Assembly: GCA_028274465.1 (NCBI GenBank)
Contig: CM051456.1
Span: 89,452,753-89,516,752, forward strand
Reading direction: 5' to 3'
Source: Plantago ovata
Taxonomy: Eukaryota; Streptophyta; Magnoliopsida; Lamiales; Plantaginaceae
DNA: 64,000 nt
Numbering within the stretch: the stretch's first letter is position 1; each line of letters starts with the position of its first letter. Below the pieces are notes generated by a model. That model saw only the letters and a list, made by a program, of their open reading frames with translations. It was not told the DNA's origin and made no database searches. Shown here in pieces: positions 21,344 through 34,144 of this stretch. The position numbers and the translations under genes were made by a program.

Positions 21344-23422
21344 TGATAGTATATATGTCCTAGAGACAATCTTTATTAAGGGCATGCAGCCCTTATAGAG
21401 GGCATATATGTACTATTACACATGTCAACGTAATATAATATATGTTTGTTGTTTGACTATTGAGTGTCGCTTTCATATTTATATTACACCAGGCATGCAA
21501 CATGTCATATCTCTATTTCTGTCTGTATTGATATTACACATGTCCCCTCGGATAGATGACCGATCACACAGATAGTGGGAGCTATGTGAGTTATCATCTA
21601 TCCCAAACTCTCCCTAGTCGAGGTTCATCTCGGATGTAGGGGTCTGAATGAACCAGCTGAGACTAGTATGCGTGGAGGTTATACTTGTTGGAGCAAGTGT
21701 GAGCCGATCCCACGGCCACGGAACGGATTGTTGGATAATCAAGAAACGTTCCCATAACTGTGCATAGTTGTTCGAAGGATGATTATCGAACAATGGAAGT
21801 ACCCACCGGACACTCCCATCGATGTATACTCTACACCGAAGTGTCTATGGGAACCGGTAAGTTGTCGAAGTGATGCCAGTCGTCCTTTGGACTTACAGGA
21901 CTTTATCATCACATTTGTTGCCCCATATCCTTGGTGGACCCGTCGATGTCAGCTCTGAATAAGCAGTTGACCTAAGACACGATCCATGATTATGGCTACA
22001 TACAAATGGGGATGATAAGTGTTTCTGTGAAGGATTCATCTCTCATGTGTAGCACAGGAGAGTACTGCTCATAGTCTTCATAGTTGTGTTGGTAAAGTCA
22101 CTGGCCAGTGCATTGATATATTATGATGGTCATAAGTATATCTTCGTAACCAAGCAACTCCCTGAGACGCCCATGGATGTATTATTGGGATAGACACATC
22201 ATCGATCCTAGATGCATTCGAGTCAGTCAGATGAAGGGACGTTACCATCGCCGCGTTGAGCGCAACAGGCTTCCCAACGAAAGGGTTTGCTTTGAAAAAC
22301 CTCTCAAACGTCCTCATGTATTAATATTGCAAATGGAACCGTCTAGGAATTCCATTTTGCCTAGTCTAGGACTTGCTTAATACAATGAGGCCCTATGGGT
22401 CACACTATGTGGTGATTCAGCTTATCAGAATATCCTTGAAGATGGAATCGCAATTGATTTGGAATTAATTGTGATTGATGGATTATAATTGATTTGGAAT
22501 TAATTATAATATTTAGTGGCTCAATTAATGATTTGGAATTATTAATTGAATTGGCTAATTAATTGTATTTTATGTAAATACAATTAAAGATTATATTTTA
22601 GAAATATAATAGAGGTTTGATTTGAAAGGATATGTTAATTTAGAATTAACATATGCACATGGTCAAAATCTACTTTGAGTTTGAATTGCCTTAGAACTAT
22701 AAGTGGGTCCCAAAATCGGGACCCACCTATCTCCCGTAGGACACGCGCGCGCGCGAGCTGGGTAGGGGAAGGAGTTCGACTCCTTCCTCTATTAGAAGTC
22801 CAAGGGATAAGTTAGATTTTCCTGATTGAGTTTTAATTTAATTGGGAATGAATCTAGACTTGAAATTGGTTTCCTAGTGCGATAAGAATTAGATTCTTAT
22901 TCCTTTATGAAGTCTAATTGCTTATGCTTTAGGCTTCTATTGACTACTATATAAGTAAGTCAATAGAGAGCTTTTTCAGTATCAAATTCTTAGAGAATTA
23001 TTCTACATTTCTTAGAGAAATAAAAGCTCTCCCCTCTCCTCTATAAGCCACGCGCGCCACCCCTCTTGCCGGAGGAAAACCGCGGCCCCATCTTCTTGGT
23101 CACGCAAAGAATATCCTAGCATTCTTCCGATAGGCTGTTCATCCGTGGATACCAAGGTTGAGGTTCTAGGAGCTGGAAACTAACTCTTATTGTCTTGCAG
23201 ATAATCAGAGTATTGCAGATATCTTCGACTTCGACGAAGGAGAAGATACACCGGATTATTACGAAGACTTGGAAGCTGTGCTTGCTTTGGAAGTAAGGTT
23301 AGTCTTCTAACTGACGTGTTTAAATATATACGGCATATACATAATCAATCAACATGTATGTTAAGAAAATTTTGAAATTCCGCTGCGTACCCTAGGGGTA
23401 ACTCTGACCGTATTTTCTTACA
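21344..23422 (+). mobile_element. Solo LTR (2,079 bp) inside L1 ORF2
   Basis: Begins TGATAGTATATATG, ends ttttcttaca, and has tgaag on both sides (21339-21343, 23423-23427). No coding frame is present. A TATA-like actatataag (about 22954) followed by a cttagagaaataaaagctc region suggests the LTR promoter and transcript start in the plus direction. A 10-base run of alternating cg/gc lies at 22745-22754. No second LTR copy is found inside, so a solo LTR is the simplest reading; a small non-autonomous element is the alternative. Confidence 0.75.
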
Positions 23423-24533
23423 TGAAGGATTTGCGTGTGTTTAATCTGTCTCTGCTTGGGAAGTGGGTATGGAGATTGTTAAATGAGTCTTCAGGGCTAT
23501 GGGTGCGAGTGCTGCAGTCCAAGTATGGGTCGCTTTGGGAGTGCATGTGTTCTGTGAGAGAGAACAGATCGTCTACTGGCGGCTGGTCATCTTGGTGGCG
23601 GTGTTTGGTGTCTAAGGTGGCTTTAAGTAGTTGTTTTACTGATAATGTTGGTGTAGAAGTGGGCTCTGGTACGACTACTAGTTTCTGGATGGATCCCTGG
23701 GTTGGGGGTGGCTTAGTTTTAAGGGATTTGTTTCCACAGTTGTATCGTATTGAGTTATATAAGGATTGTACGGTTGCGGATAGGGTGGCAAATGGTTTCC
23801 GGTGGGAGTGGCGTAGAGAGTTGTTTGTTTGGGAGGTGGGGTTGGTTGATGAGCTTGTTTCTCTGTGTAGTAGTGTGGCTCTAGTGGAGGATGTTGCTGA
23901 TTGTTGGAGATGGAAGGATGGCGCTGATAGCCCGTACTCGGTTAGTTTGGGTTACTCTAGTCAAGTTGCTGTATGACCGTATGAATTATTGTCGAATGGG
24001 GGAGTGAGTTTTGCTGGTCGCGTTTTGTGTGGGTGAATTGGGTACCCTTGTAGGTATGTGGGTTTTTATGGAAGGTAGCGTGGAACAGAGTTCCGACCTT
24101 GGATAATTTATTGAAGCGCCAAATTATCGATGGATCGTGAGGTCGGTTGTGTAAGTTTTGCAACTTGCATGAGGAGACTACGTTACATTTGTTTGTTTCG
24201 TGTCCATTTGCTATGGAGGTGTGGCAGGGTCTAGCTTTCTGGATATGTAGTCGCGTTGGTGTTGTGAGTTCGGTGTTGGATGCCATTGAGGGTAAGTTTT
24301 TGTTAGCTCCGGAAGTGGATCGAAGGTTCAAGGTGGTTCTCGTACCCGACGGATTTTGGTGTGTGTGGTTGGCACGTAATGCGTTAGTTTTCAATGGAGT
24401 GAAAGGGAGCGCTTTGGAAGTGGTTGAGAAGATTCAATATTCGGTGTGGCATTGGGCTAAGTGCAAGGGTTCGTTGGGTGCTGATTATAATTTTTCTTCG
24501 TGGGTGTTGGCTCCTTCTTTGTGTTGGCGGTAG
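23423..24533 (+). pseudogene. L1 ORF2, C-terminal part with zinc-binding region
   Basis: Picks up the ORF2 frame exactly where the solo LTR cut it (DLRVFNLSLLGKWVWRLL). It stays open to 23976, shifts frame, and continues at 24147-24533 with the zf-RVT motif CKFCNLHEETTLHLFVSCPF. It ends at a TAG at 24531. Confidence 0.85.
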
Positions 24534-25585
24534 GGGGGTGCGGGTGTTTGGGTTGTAGGCTCCGGTGTGCGGGAGTTGTGTGCCTTGGCTCTGTTGCGTG
24601 CGGGGTGCGTGTTGTGTCGTGCGTGTGTGTAGTGGTGTTGTGGTGTTGTTTTAATTTGTGCGTGTGTGTGCTGGTGTGCGTGTGAGAGTGCTTGTGGGGT
24701 GTGTTGTTTTTATTTCTTTTTCTTTTTGTTTATTGTGGTCAGTAAGTGTGGTGTGCTGGTGTGCGTGTGAGTGTGCTGGTGTGGTGTGTTTGTTATTTTC
24801 TTTTCTTTTGTTTTGGTGGACAGTAAGTGTGGTGGTGTTCTGGTTTTTTCTTTTTTGTCTTTGAGTGTGTTGGTGTCTGGTGTTTAGTTGTGTTTTGTGG
24901 TGGTAGTTTTGTTTTGGTTTTCTGTTTTTTTTGTTTTTTCTGTGTTCTGCAGGGATCAGGGCTTGCTTCTGCTGCGGTTTGGAGGAGCACGGTGCTATTG
25001 GGGCTCAATGCTTTGGCCATTAGGGAGTTGGCGTCGGATTGGTTTGGTTTTGTTGTTTGATTTTTGTTCTATTAACTCTTGTTATTACTCGGGTTGTTTG
25101 TTATTTGTCAGGGACGGACGGGTCTTGCCGGGATTCCACCGTGGGGTGTTGTTTTTAAAAGTTCCTTGTTCGTGTTTGTGTCTTTCATTTAAACCCGAGG
25201 GACAATGTCAAACGGGAATTGAATCGGTTTCGATTGAGGCTCCTGTGAGCTGGAAGTGGGGTTGTGGTGCTGCATCATCGCCCTGGGAGCTATGGGAGCA
25301 AGGGCCTACTTTCTTTGGTTTGAATCACAGGTTTTGTCCTGGAGTTCGACGGGCCATTGGTTCAGTTGGTGGTTCAGTTTAAGATTCTTTGGAGATCATA
25401 GCTTAGCTAGAGTCTCTTGAGTTTCGTTCCGTGTTGTTATTTCCAGTAGCTTCTTCGGCTATCTGAACCCTCCTTTGTACTGAGGTTCAGTGATACATCT
25501 TTTATCATGATTGGGGGATGCCCCTCTTATTCGTGTACACTACGTTTGGGTTTAATGAAATTATTTAGCTGTTTCAAAAAAAAAA
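24534..25585 (+). other. L1 3' untranslated region and poly-A tail
   Basis: GT-rich, with many gtgtgcgtgtg runs (24560-24900) that create spurious ORFs on both strands. Ends in gtttc and a run of ten A (25576-25585) against the target duplication. Confidence 0.8.
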
Positions 25586-25602
25586 GATGGAGGTTGCATG
25601 TG

Positions 25603-25680
25603 ACTACTAGTTCCCTCGTCAGTGATTTTTCCAACTTTTTTGGAAACACAATTTACAACTTTTTTCAATTTTCCATTTTT
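25603..25680 (-). pseudogene. Upstream piece of the unknown ORF cut by the L1
   Basis: Open on the minus strand from just after a TAA at 25681-25683, ending KITDEGTSS and running into the target duplication in the frame of 8463-8645. No start codon or clear splice acceptor is seen in it. Confidence 0.3.
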
Positions 25681-25702
25681 TTAATAATTTGTTATTAATT
25701 TT

Positions 25703-26271
25703 TATAAATGAGATTTTTTGTATTATTTATATTTTTTTGAAATTAAAAAGTTTATTTACAACTAAAAATTGCAAGATTAAATCTGGATGCGACACGTGTC
25801 ATCTACTCATTAATTTTTTAAAGGTCAAATATGAATCAACGGTTAAAATCGACACGTCATCGCATTCCGACGATTACCTAGGCGAAATTATCATAAATTG
25901 GTCGGAGTACCAAAATTGGACATGATATGTTTGTAGGGTATCCAAATTGGATATCAACATTCTACATTACCGAAAGTGGCACCCTACCATTATAATTGTA
26001 ATGTACCAAAAAGTCCAAAATGATTTTTTCCTCGTTTAGCAACAACCTAATTTGAAAAAATCTCCTTTGCCATGAAAATATCTGCATTGAATTGAAAAAC
26101 TAAACTAAACTAAGTTGAAAACTGTATTTTATTTTTTTTTAGTTGAAATATAAATTTAACTCCTGCTTTTAGACCAGACGAAAATTGGTCTTATGATCTT
26201 ATCTAACTGGACCTAAATCTTGAGTCTCACGAGTAACTAGTAGAAACCAACGACAGTTGTAAATTTAGGCT
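25703..26271. other. Intergenic DNA upstream of the MYB gene
   Basis: AT-rich. One palindrome-like word pair (tccaaattggatatc near 25940) is present. No gene is seen. Confidence 0.5.
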
Positions 26272-26279
26272 TATAAAAG
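26272..26279 (+). promoter_or_regulatory. TATA box of the MYB gene
   Basis: TATAAAAG lies 216 bp before the MYB start codon, with an AT-rich leader between. The position leaves a 5' leader of about 190 bases, normal for a plant gene. Confidence 0.55.
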
Positions 26280-26495
26280 GCAATTATATACCTTCGCTAA
26301 TTACCTTTTATCGTTACCTTAAATATGAGTAAAATATGGATTTATGAGATAACAAAATAAAGTTAATTAAGGCAAGTTTCTTATAATTGGATACAACAGA
26401 GATTCCAAACACACTACATATATTCGTTCATTCGTTCTGTAATTGTAAACTCAAACCACAAAATTGATCCCCAGCCGATTCTCAGAACTCAAACA

Positions 26496-27185
26496 ATGTC
26501 GAAACAAGTTGTTGTTGATCACTGCAGCAGCAGCATCAAACTGTTCGGAGTTCAAATTAACACTGCAGATGACAACAACAATGGTCTTGCTGTTCGAAAA
26601 CCAAAGGAACCCGTAAAGTGGACAGACGAGGAGCAGATTGCCTTCTTACATGGTCTCAACAAACATGGCAAAGGCAAGTGGAAACTAATTGCTGACGAAT
26701 TTGTTAAGACCAGAAACGCTTCGCAAGTTGCCAGCCACGCTCAGAAGTATTACAACAAATTGGCTACTTCTGATGACAAGAAGCGTCGCCGTCCTAGTAT
26801 TTTTGACTTGGTGATTGATGATCAACAATCCATCACAATGTCGTCCCAACCACAGACACCGAAACAAAGTCCAAAGAAAGCTAGAAAATCGACTGCGAAG
26901 AAGAAGAAAGCTACTAATGGTGATCAAGTGGCTGCTGCAGAGGCCCCTAACGGTGCAATTACGGGTAAACCTGTTGTTCCAGATCAAGTCGCTGAAGAGG
27001 CCCCCGACAGTACAATTACTCGAAACGCTGTTGTTCCGGTTCCGGGTCAGTACAATAACATGATGCAGAGTTCAGTTGGATTTAGTACTAGTCCAACTGT
27101 TTGCAATGTCATGATCATGACCTATCCGGACGGGCGGAGATGCGTTGTTTATCCTGCACTAGTTCGCCCCAGCATTATTTACTAA
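26496..27185 (+). CDS. SHAQKY-class single-repeat MYB transcription factor
   Basis: An intact 229-residue single-exon ORF. Residues 41-87 form one MYB repeat (W42 and W62 are the helix Trp residues; KWTDEEQ start) that ends in SHAQKYY (80-86), the signature of the DIVARICATA/MYB1R class with the last F changed to Y. Residues 15-19 are KLFGV, the short motif known from plant repressors. A basic, lysine-rich stretch follows (about 122-140) and could be a nuclear signal. The C-terminal third has two similar PNGAIT/PDSTIT-type units. The protein would bind I-box or GATA-like DNA sites in the nucleus. A decayed relative lies at 63375-63611, so the family has been copied locally. It is the best host gene in the window. 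Confidence 0.88.
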   Translation: MSKQVVVDHCSSSIKLFGVQINTADDNNNGLAVRKPKEPVKWTDEEQIAFLHGLNKHGKGKWKLIADEFVKTRNASQVASHAQKYYNKLATSDDKKRRRPSIFDLVIDDQQSITMSSQPQTPKQSPKKARKSTAKKKKATNGDQVAAAEAPNGAITGKPVVPDQVAEEAPDSTITRNAVVPVPGQYNNMMQSSVGFSTSPTVCNVMIMTYPDGRRCVVYPALVRPSIIY

Positions 27186-27734
27186 TTCGCCCGCAGTAGG
27201 AAAGAAGGATGATCAAGATCAACTACTGATTAACGTATCCAGGATCATGAAGAAATATCTTTTTTAATTACAAGTTTTTCTTAGACTGATTTTTTGTTAT
27301 TGATGGTAGGTACGTAGCCTATTCTTTTGAGATCTAGTATCATAGTAGTCGCTAGTAATTGTTAAAGTTATTATTTTTTTTCTCAATGGATATGATTTGC
27401 AAGTTTTTTAATTCAGAAAATTACATAAGGAACCTCTCTAGAGCACCTAATTGCTAAAACAACCACCTTAAAAAACGTCTTATAAAAAAGGTCATTCTAT
27501 TTTTTGGTGCCCTAAAATCTAAAAACCTCTTACAAAAAAGGACATTTTATTTTTTGGTGCCCTAAAATCTAATCAAATTTTATCTCAATTGCTTGCTGGA
27601 CTCCATTTTTCTCGCTAAAATGGATTCTGATGGTGTTTCTGGCATCCATTAGTGTTAATTAATTACTAGCTAATTATATTTAACTATTTTTTTCTAACTA
27701 ATTACTCGTAATATTTATACGATGAAACTATCCC
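27186..27734. other. MYB 3' region and intergenic DNA
   Basis: AT-rich. A 50-bp unit (aaaaggtcattctattttttggtgccctaaaatct family) is repeated twice at about 27486 and 27536. No gene is seen. Confidence 0.5.
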
Positions 27735-28230
27735 TTCGTTGACTCATAGCTGGGGTGATTGAAATGTATAGATGCTCCAGAAGTTAAGGAAGTACAGATT
27801 GCAACCAACTTTAACAGGCCCTTTTAAAGCAAGGTCCGCAGGCAACTCATAGTTCTAGCAATGTAACAGAATTGCAAACATACTAAATGCACCTTAACAT
27901 ATAGACGCATGCAGGGTAAAATGCAGCAAGTGATAGCCTCTCACAGGCTCAATTCCCTGTTTCTTCATCAAATCAAAGTAATACTTCCCTTCCTCCACAA
28001 GCCCAGCGCAAATACATGTATAGAGAAAGCACAAATACGTAATGGAATTCGGCTTCATACCCATAACCTGCATTTTCTTAAACAAACCAAATACATAACC
28101 CACCGATCAACTCAACATCAACTATCAAAAGTTAAACAATTAATTAAATACCTGATAAACCAAAACATGAACAACCAACTTGATTAATCTCACCTCAAAA
28201 ATTGATCACCAATCTCCTGAGAAACAAGCT
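27735..28230 (-). pseudogene. PPR gene, 3' part, cut off by LTR insertion
   Basis: On the minus strand 28103-27894 reads FGLFKKMQVMGMKPNSITYL, then AGLVEEGKYYFDLMKKQGIE, a clear pentatricopeptide repeat of the kind found near the end of PLS-type editing proteins. Weaker similarity (ELPADLALKGPV) runs on to about 27760 in the next frame. PPR proteins bind organelle RNA. Stops and a frame change show decay. The 5' part of the same gene lies at 57056-57870, beyond the LTR whose aagct duplication sits at 28226-28230. Confidence 0.75.
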
Positions 28231-28956
28231 TGTAAAGCCCCGTATTTATTTAATTAATTAATGTGTTTCTTTCCTTAATTAATTATTTAATTTGGAGTTA
28301 GTTGGAAAGTAAAAGAGTTTTGCAACACTTGGTTTCTGTTTTACGTAGGATTACTCAGTCTTCCATATCTTATCACACGCTCCAACGGTTAGCAATAAAA
28401 TAGGAACCTCCCACGATCTTCTTTCATTTAAACTCCTCAGACGCCTCTTTTTCCCGTTGTTCTTCAGTCTTGCGTAATACCTTTCCACAAATCTCACCTA
28501 TCCAACAGTGCTTTACCTAGCAATCTTCACGAATCCTCTCGCGTTCATCAGATCGGTAAGCTCTAGACCAATTCCTTTCGCTTCCGTTAATCAGTTTTTG
28601 TTTTCTTTACTGACTCGTGAATCTCCTTGAACCTTGCTCCAGGTAGAATTTTTGGAGGTTGTTACGTTCTGACCGTTGCTCGGTTTCGCCTCGACTGCGT
28701 TTAGCTTCCTCCTGTTTTCGTTTGGTAAGTTCTGAATCATTTGTTTCATTCTGATTCGTGTAACCTCAAGTCATGTTCCTTACTCGAGATTCTTTGAATC
28801 TGTTTTCCGTAGAACCGTTACAAAGATCCTGTCCTGTTTGATTTGCTGCGTTCGCATCTGTTAAACCATCATCTCATCATCCGGTTAGTGTCCTCGTTCC
28901 TTCTATTTTAGTTAAGATTCGGGGTTTGGGACAGAGAGGTCAGATGTGCTTATTGG

Positions 28957-29473
28957 CAGGGCCGTCTCGGAGATTTCTGAGGCCCCGTGCAAAATTTTAT
29001 CTATGAGGACTTTAATAAAATAAAACAATATCATTACGATTGTTATGTTTTTATTCCACAATATCCTTTCGTCCCATCATTTTTTTTTATATTTTTCATC
29101 TTGATATGTCACACTCAAATTGTTATGTTTGAACTAGCTCACAATCTCATTTGTAGGTTCTTTATTGTGAACCTCACTTCAATTATTCACTCTTTTGTCA
29201 TCATGAACCCTACATCACATTTTAAGAATAAAATAGCTCAATCAAACAAATTATATTATACATTATCTTAAAAAAAATGGTTAAAAAACAAACGTATAGT
29301 ATTAATCGGGACGGTAGGATTGTTTGGATTGATATTTCATGTTATTTAATATAAAAATCATGTTTTTCTGAATTCAAAACATATGTATTAGGTTAATGGA
29401 TCATAATTAGAGGCCCCCAAAAATCGGAGTCTCTATTCGGTCGGGCTCACTGCACACCCTTATAGACGGCCTG
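28957..29473. mobile_element. Non-autonomous hAT element (517 bp)
   Basis: Ends CAGGGCCGTCT and AGACGGCCTG are inverted repeats of hAT type. The 8 bases cttattgg are duplicated on both sides (28949-28956 and 29474-29481), the exact target length of hAT. No transposase; the interior is AT-rich. Confidence 0.9.
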
Positions 29474-29945
29474 CTTATTGGTCTGTTTGATCTTGGTTAA
29501 TTGATGTTATTAGCTTCTGCTGCATATTTTTATTCTGTTTATCTCTGTCTATGAATTATGAATCGATGCCTCCTGCTCATATGTTAAATGTTTGCTGTAG
29601 AATGTATGTATTAGCCTTTCTGGCCTGTACTAGACTAGAGCAGGTTGTTTAACCGTTAACATTAATTACCTGGTTAATTTATAAACTTTCTGTGAGCTCT
29701 GTTTCTATAGCATGCTGTTTGTAAATCTGTTTGTATTAATCGGCCAGCTTAGTTTAAATCAGTTTATTTCAAAAATCAGTAAACTAAATTGAATTTGCAG
29801 CATGTGTACTCTTGGTTATTAATTAGATGTTAACTTTTAAACCAGAATTAATATGTTTTGAAGACGAGATTATGTTTCTGTGTTGCTGCCGTGAGTACTA
29901 GTAGTAGTTCACACCTTCAGGTTATTGTAATTAGCAGTAATTAAA

Positions 29946-30168
29946 TGTTTTCATAAGATAAAAGACTTGCAGAGTTAGAACATAGAGGAGAATGTCATTG
30001 TATTATCAATTGTATATCAAGGTACAAGTTTAAACCCTATTTATAGGGATCTCTCCATAATTAAGTGAGTTTGTACCTCTCATTTTACACAATGATAACA
30101 ATAACTAAAGTACTTAAATGGAGTATAAGAAGATTCATGCACTCATGGCATTCATCATATTCATAACA
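29946..30168 (-). repeat. Left (3') LTR of the minus-strand copia-type element
   Basis: On the minus strand starts TGTTATGAATATGATG and ends cttatgaaaaca. The purine tract lies just outside its start. Confidence 0.7.
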
Positions 30169-33100
30169 CTCCCCTTGAATGACATTAGTTGAAGATCGCA
30201 GGTCCGCTGTAAGAGTACTGCCTCATTAAAAACCTTCCTAAGAAAAACCCAGTGGGATAAAAACTTAGTCAAGGGAAAAAGAGTGCAGTGCGTATTCGTC
30301 TCCCCTGATTGAAACATCACTTCAAGTTTTTGAACCTTCGCAATGAATCTTCTAAACGAACTGCTAAATTGATGACGTTGGAATCACACGGTAAACAAAT
30401 ATGCAATATCTTCAATTGAGTGGAGTTGTTGTGCTCGGATGAACTCTTCATGTAGACCATGGTTAAAGAAGAACATCCACATATGATTTGATTTCATGTG
30501 TAAGCCTCTCAAATACTTGAAGATTTAGATTTCTTCAAATTTTATAAATTATGTCACCTTTATAATCCAAATGAATTATCTTGCCATAAAATGAGTTCAA
30601 TACTCATTAGATCTCCATTGTAAAAGTAACCATTAAGGTCTATAACCTTATCTTTCGCCAATGTATCATTTGTTATATGGAGATTGGGAGATATATAGTT
30701 ATATGTGCGCTTATAATCCATGCTACCTTGTAAAAACCTTGCTAGTAAAACCCAATGGGATAAAAACCAAGTCGAAGGGAAAAAGAGTGTAGCAAGTCGT
30801 ATGATGCACAAAAACTTTCACTGTTGTGTATTATCTCCCCTTGTTTGCAAGATAAACTCTTTTGCATTCTTCAGGAACCTCAAAAATCATATCTCATAAT
30901 TCTCATGTTTCACTTATAGTGAATACATACATACTTATCAATATCTGAAGCCAACATGATATCTCTTGTCCATGAGGGACTGATTACTGATAGAGAGTAT
31001 TTATCTCATCTCGTAAACTTTCTCAAATCATAGAAATTCATTGTCATTTTAATGACAATTCATGTGCACCACGTATCACTTTCAAAGTTAAGTGGTAATC
31101 TTGGAACAAATCATATGATAATATGTATGTATGCAATATGATACCTAAAACAACTACAATAAGCAAGAATATGCAAATGCTATATCAATATGAAGAAATG
31201 CATGCACATGAACTTTGACTCGATAATGCAACGGTACCGTAAAAAATTTTCGAAATGGACATGAGGTCCATGAGCTCATTTTCTATAATCACTTTGTCGA
31301 CATTAAATGGATTTTCATGTAAGGTCCCCTTTACATGTTTAATCATCCATATCCATTGAATTTTGCATATGCTTTTCAATTTCCCGGTTCCATGTATACC
31401 GGTATATTCAATAACCAAATCTCTTTATTTGATTCAGTACTGATCATGGATATCTGAATACTTTATATGGAGGTATCATTTCCATGCATGCCTATAGGCC
31501 ATCTTATTACTTCAGATATCTCAGTTTATGTGCATCGCTTGTATATGCCTAGTTTACTCTTGAGAGTACCAACTGCATCATCTTGCCATTATTTTTGTAA
31601 TGATGGAACCACACAATTTACATGTTGCACTTCCGGTGCATGTATCACAATCGGCAAGATATTCAATACTCAACACATGTCATATCTATAACTGATATGT
31701 AGCTCTTTATGCCACAAATAGGATCATAATTGTCCACATTCAAATTATAGAATGTCATGTTTGCAATATTGAAATAGTAACATGAAGCTGAAATTGCATT
31801 TCGTATTTTAGTTCAAGTTTGAACTCTCAAATATATGGGGATAAATTCACTCTATGAATTTGTTTTTATCAGCTTATCATGTACTTCATCCCCTAAGCTG
31901 GAAAAAACTAATTCAAAGAATTAGCATTATTAGAGCACATAATATAAATGAGATCATGCCCAGCTTAGATACTTATATACTCATACTTTTGTTTAAATAG
32001 ACTTCATTAGACTCCATTAGTATACTTAGTCTCAATGTCGTGTCTTGCCATAACTATAATCTATTGACATGAGAAAGCTTTTAGCACATAACTTTTTCAT
32101 ATAAGAAAAACTTCAGGTTCCTTATAAAAGTGTAATTCCGTACACGGCTTGTCATATCGTATGAACTTTGTTATTTGTTCACATACCAACTTCTTGTTGG
32201 TTAAATATAACAATTGCTAATAATTGAATCAGGTCAGAATGATGTGAACAATGATAACCATTGTCAACTTTATATTGGCAAGACTACTAGTAATCTCGAA
32301 CTTCATGAGAAAGTGAGTCTAATGTGTGCTCTTGTTAGCATTAGCACAAATTACTTTGAAATCACTTCCTGTGGTATTCACGGTGCTTACTCCCATGAAA
32401 TTATAATTTGCACATTTCTTGGATAGAATGTTGGTTCTCAAATGCATGAGGTAACATGGTCCAAGTAACAATGTTAAGAACATCATTTGTTACCATGTAC
32501 ACGTGATCATTTGTTACAATGTGCATGATCAATGATATTTATAGGTAACATAATTAAGAACCAACATATACATATGTATAATGATCAAGTGCTCACACTC
32601 ATTTTATGGGGATGAGGATACTTTCACACATTCACTTCAGGGAATGGATACATGATATAGTTTAAAATATTCACATTCCATTAGGAAATGGATATTAGCT
32701 TAAAAATATTCACATTCCATGATGCAATGGAGATAACTTTAGTTTTATCTCATTGAGTGTGATGCAATCAAATATATTATTTGCCCTCTTGATAATATGA
32801 TACTTAACTTTGAGGGGCTTACAAATAATTTCATTAAGCACCAAACAATATGCTCTCACATCTCATATCGATAACAACTTCAGGTTGGCGAGATTTATCC
32901 ATGCTTTGCTTGATATCATAATTCATGCTTTTATAATATATTACTTTTGAGATGTGATAGTCATGGCTATTGGCATGATCCTCTAAGTGACAATTCAGAT
33001 ACATTGATTTTCAAAAAAACAATCGTTGATGTACATGAGGTACACACAAAATCATTGATGTACATGTGGTACAAATTAGCCGACTAATCAATCATGGTTG

Positions 33101-33894
33101 GTGTTCTTGGCCCTTTTCAATGATCACAAGTCACAATCATACATAAGATATTTTCAACCACTTTGAGAATATGATTAATCGAATCAACTTGGCATAAGTT
33201 GGGCTATTAGCTCAGAGATACAAATCTTTTGTGACGTACATATGCGTCGCAACTTCAGGTGCTAAATTTACTTGATGTATCATTTTAAGAAATGGACAAA
33301 TTTATAAGATGCCAATAGTGTACCTCTGTATCTTGTAAACAATTAGATATCATGGATTTCATACCAAACATTCAAACTGATAGAAAATATAACAAAATGT
33401 AACTTATCTCTCATATAACTTATCCATGTATGATCTTGCTCATCCATAAGAATTTGAGTACTAATCCTCCATATCCTGATTAGGAATTCATCAAGCACCT
33501 CACATACTCAAGAAACTCGTGCACATGTCCATCAACACCGAATAAAAAAAATAACATATGTTAGTAATTGAGATCAATTAATATTATCTCGCCAATGCTT
33601 TTACATGGTGCAACTTTCACTGTCAACAATAAAATTGTACCATATATTTACAAAGTGTCATAGTATACATCAAGCAAAGCCATATATTTTACTAATCCAA
33701 GACAAATATTAAATTTGAAGAATTAAGATCACAAAAATGCACCCAAGGCAATTATCAAATTAAACCTCAAGTCTTAATTAGAAGAAGTAAATACACATAA
33801 GAGTTCACCCATCAACTTCCAGGTTCGATAATTAATCAACCTCCTTATACGGAACCCATCAACTTAATTAACGTCCTTATACTCATAATTTATG
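30169..33894 (-). other. Non-coding 3' region of the minus-strand copia-type element
   Basis: No gene. A block with aaaaaccttgctagtaaaacccaatgggataaaaac occurs twice (about 30228 and 30736), a hallmark of the region upstream of the 3' LTR in some copia elements. The rest is AT-rich with dispersed atgcaatatgata-like words and no open frame over 80 codons. Confidence 0.5.
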
Positions 33895-34144
33895 CTCCCT
33901 CCGTCCCAAAGCAGTTGCACCATTTGATTTTGGGCACAAAAAATAAGGATGAGAGTTAAATATTGAGTTATATTGATAGTGGAGGTTACTTTTACTTTAT
34001 TGGTGATTTATGGCCACTCAAATGTATTGGTGGAACATAAAATTATTATATACATGTCCCAAAATTGCAAAGAAATGAAATGGTGCAACTCTAACGGGAC
34101 GCCCAAAATGACAAAATGGTGCAACTGTTCTAGGACGGAGGGAG
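33895..34144. mobile_element. Stowaway-like MITE (250 bp)
   Basis: Inverted ends CTCCCTCCGTCC (33895) and GGACGGAGGGAG (to 34144) extend as a longer inverted repeat (gcagttgcaccattt against aaatggtgcaactg). TA follows on the right; the left flank reads TG, which looks like a mutated TA. Tc1/mariner type, no coding capacity. Confidence 0.85.

Larger units (their letters stand above)
8646..25585 (+). mobile_element. L1-type LINE retrotransposon, interrupted twice
   Basis: A poly-A tail (25576-25585) is followed by gatggaggttgcatgtg (25586-25602), which repeats at 8629-8645. This 17-bp duplication defines target-primed insertion of one LINE over 17 kb. Removing the gag-only LTR element (10363-18257) and the solo LTR (21344-23422), each with its own 5-bp duplication, leaves about 7 kb with L1 ORF1, then ORF2 with endonuclease, reverse transcriptase and zinc-finger tail, in the right order. 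Several frameshifts make it inactive. Confidence 0.9.

Noticed and set aside
24500..25382. Overlapping ORFs of 60-164 codons
   Set aside because: They lie in the GT-rich 3' untranslated region of the L1 and show only V, C and F bias without domains.
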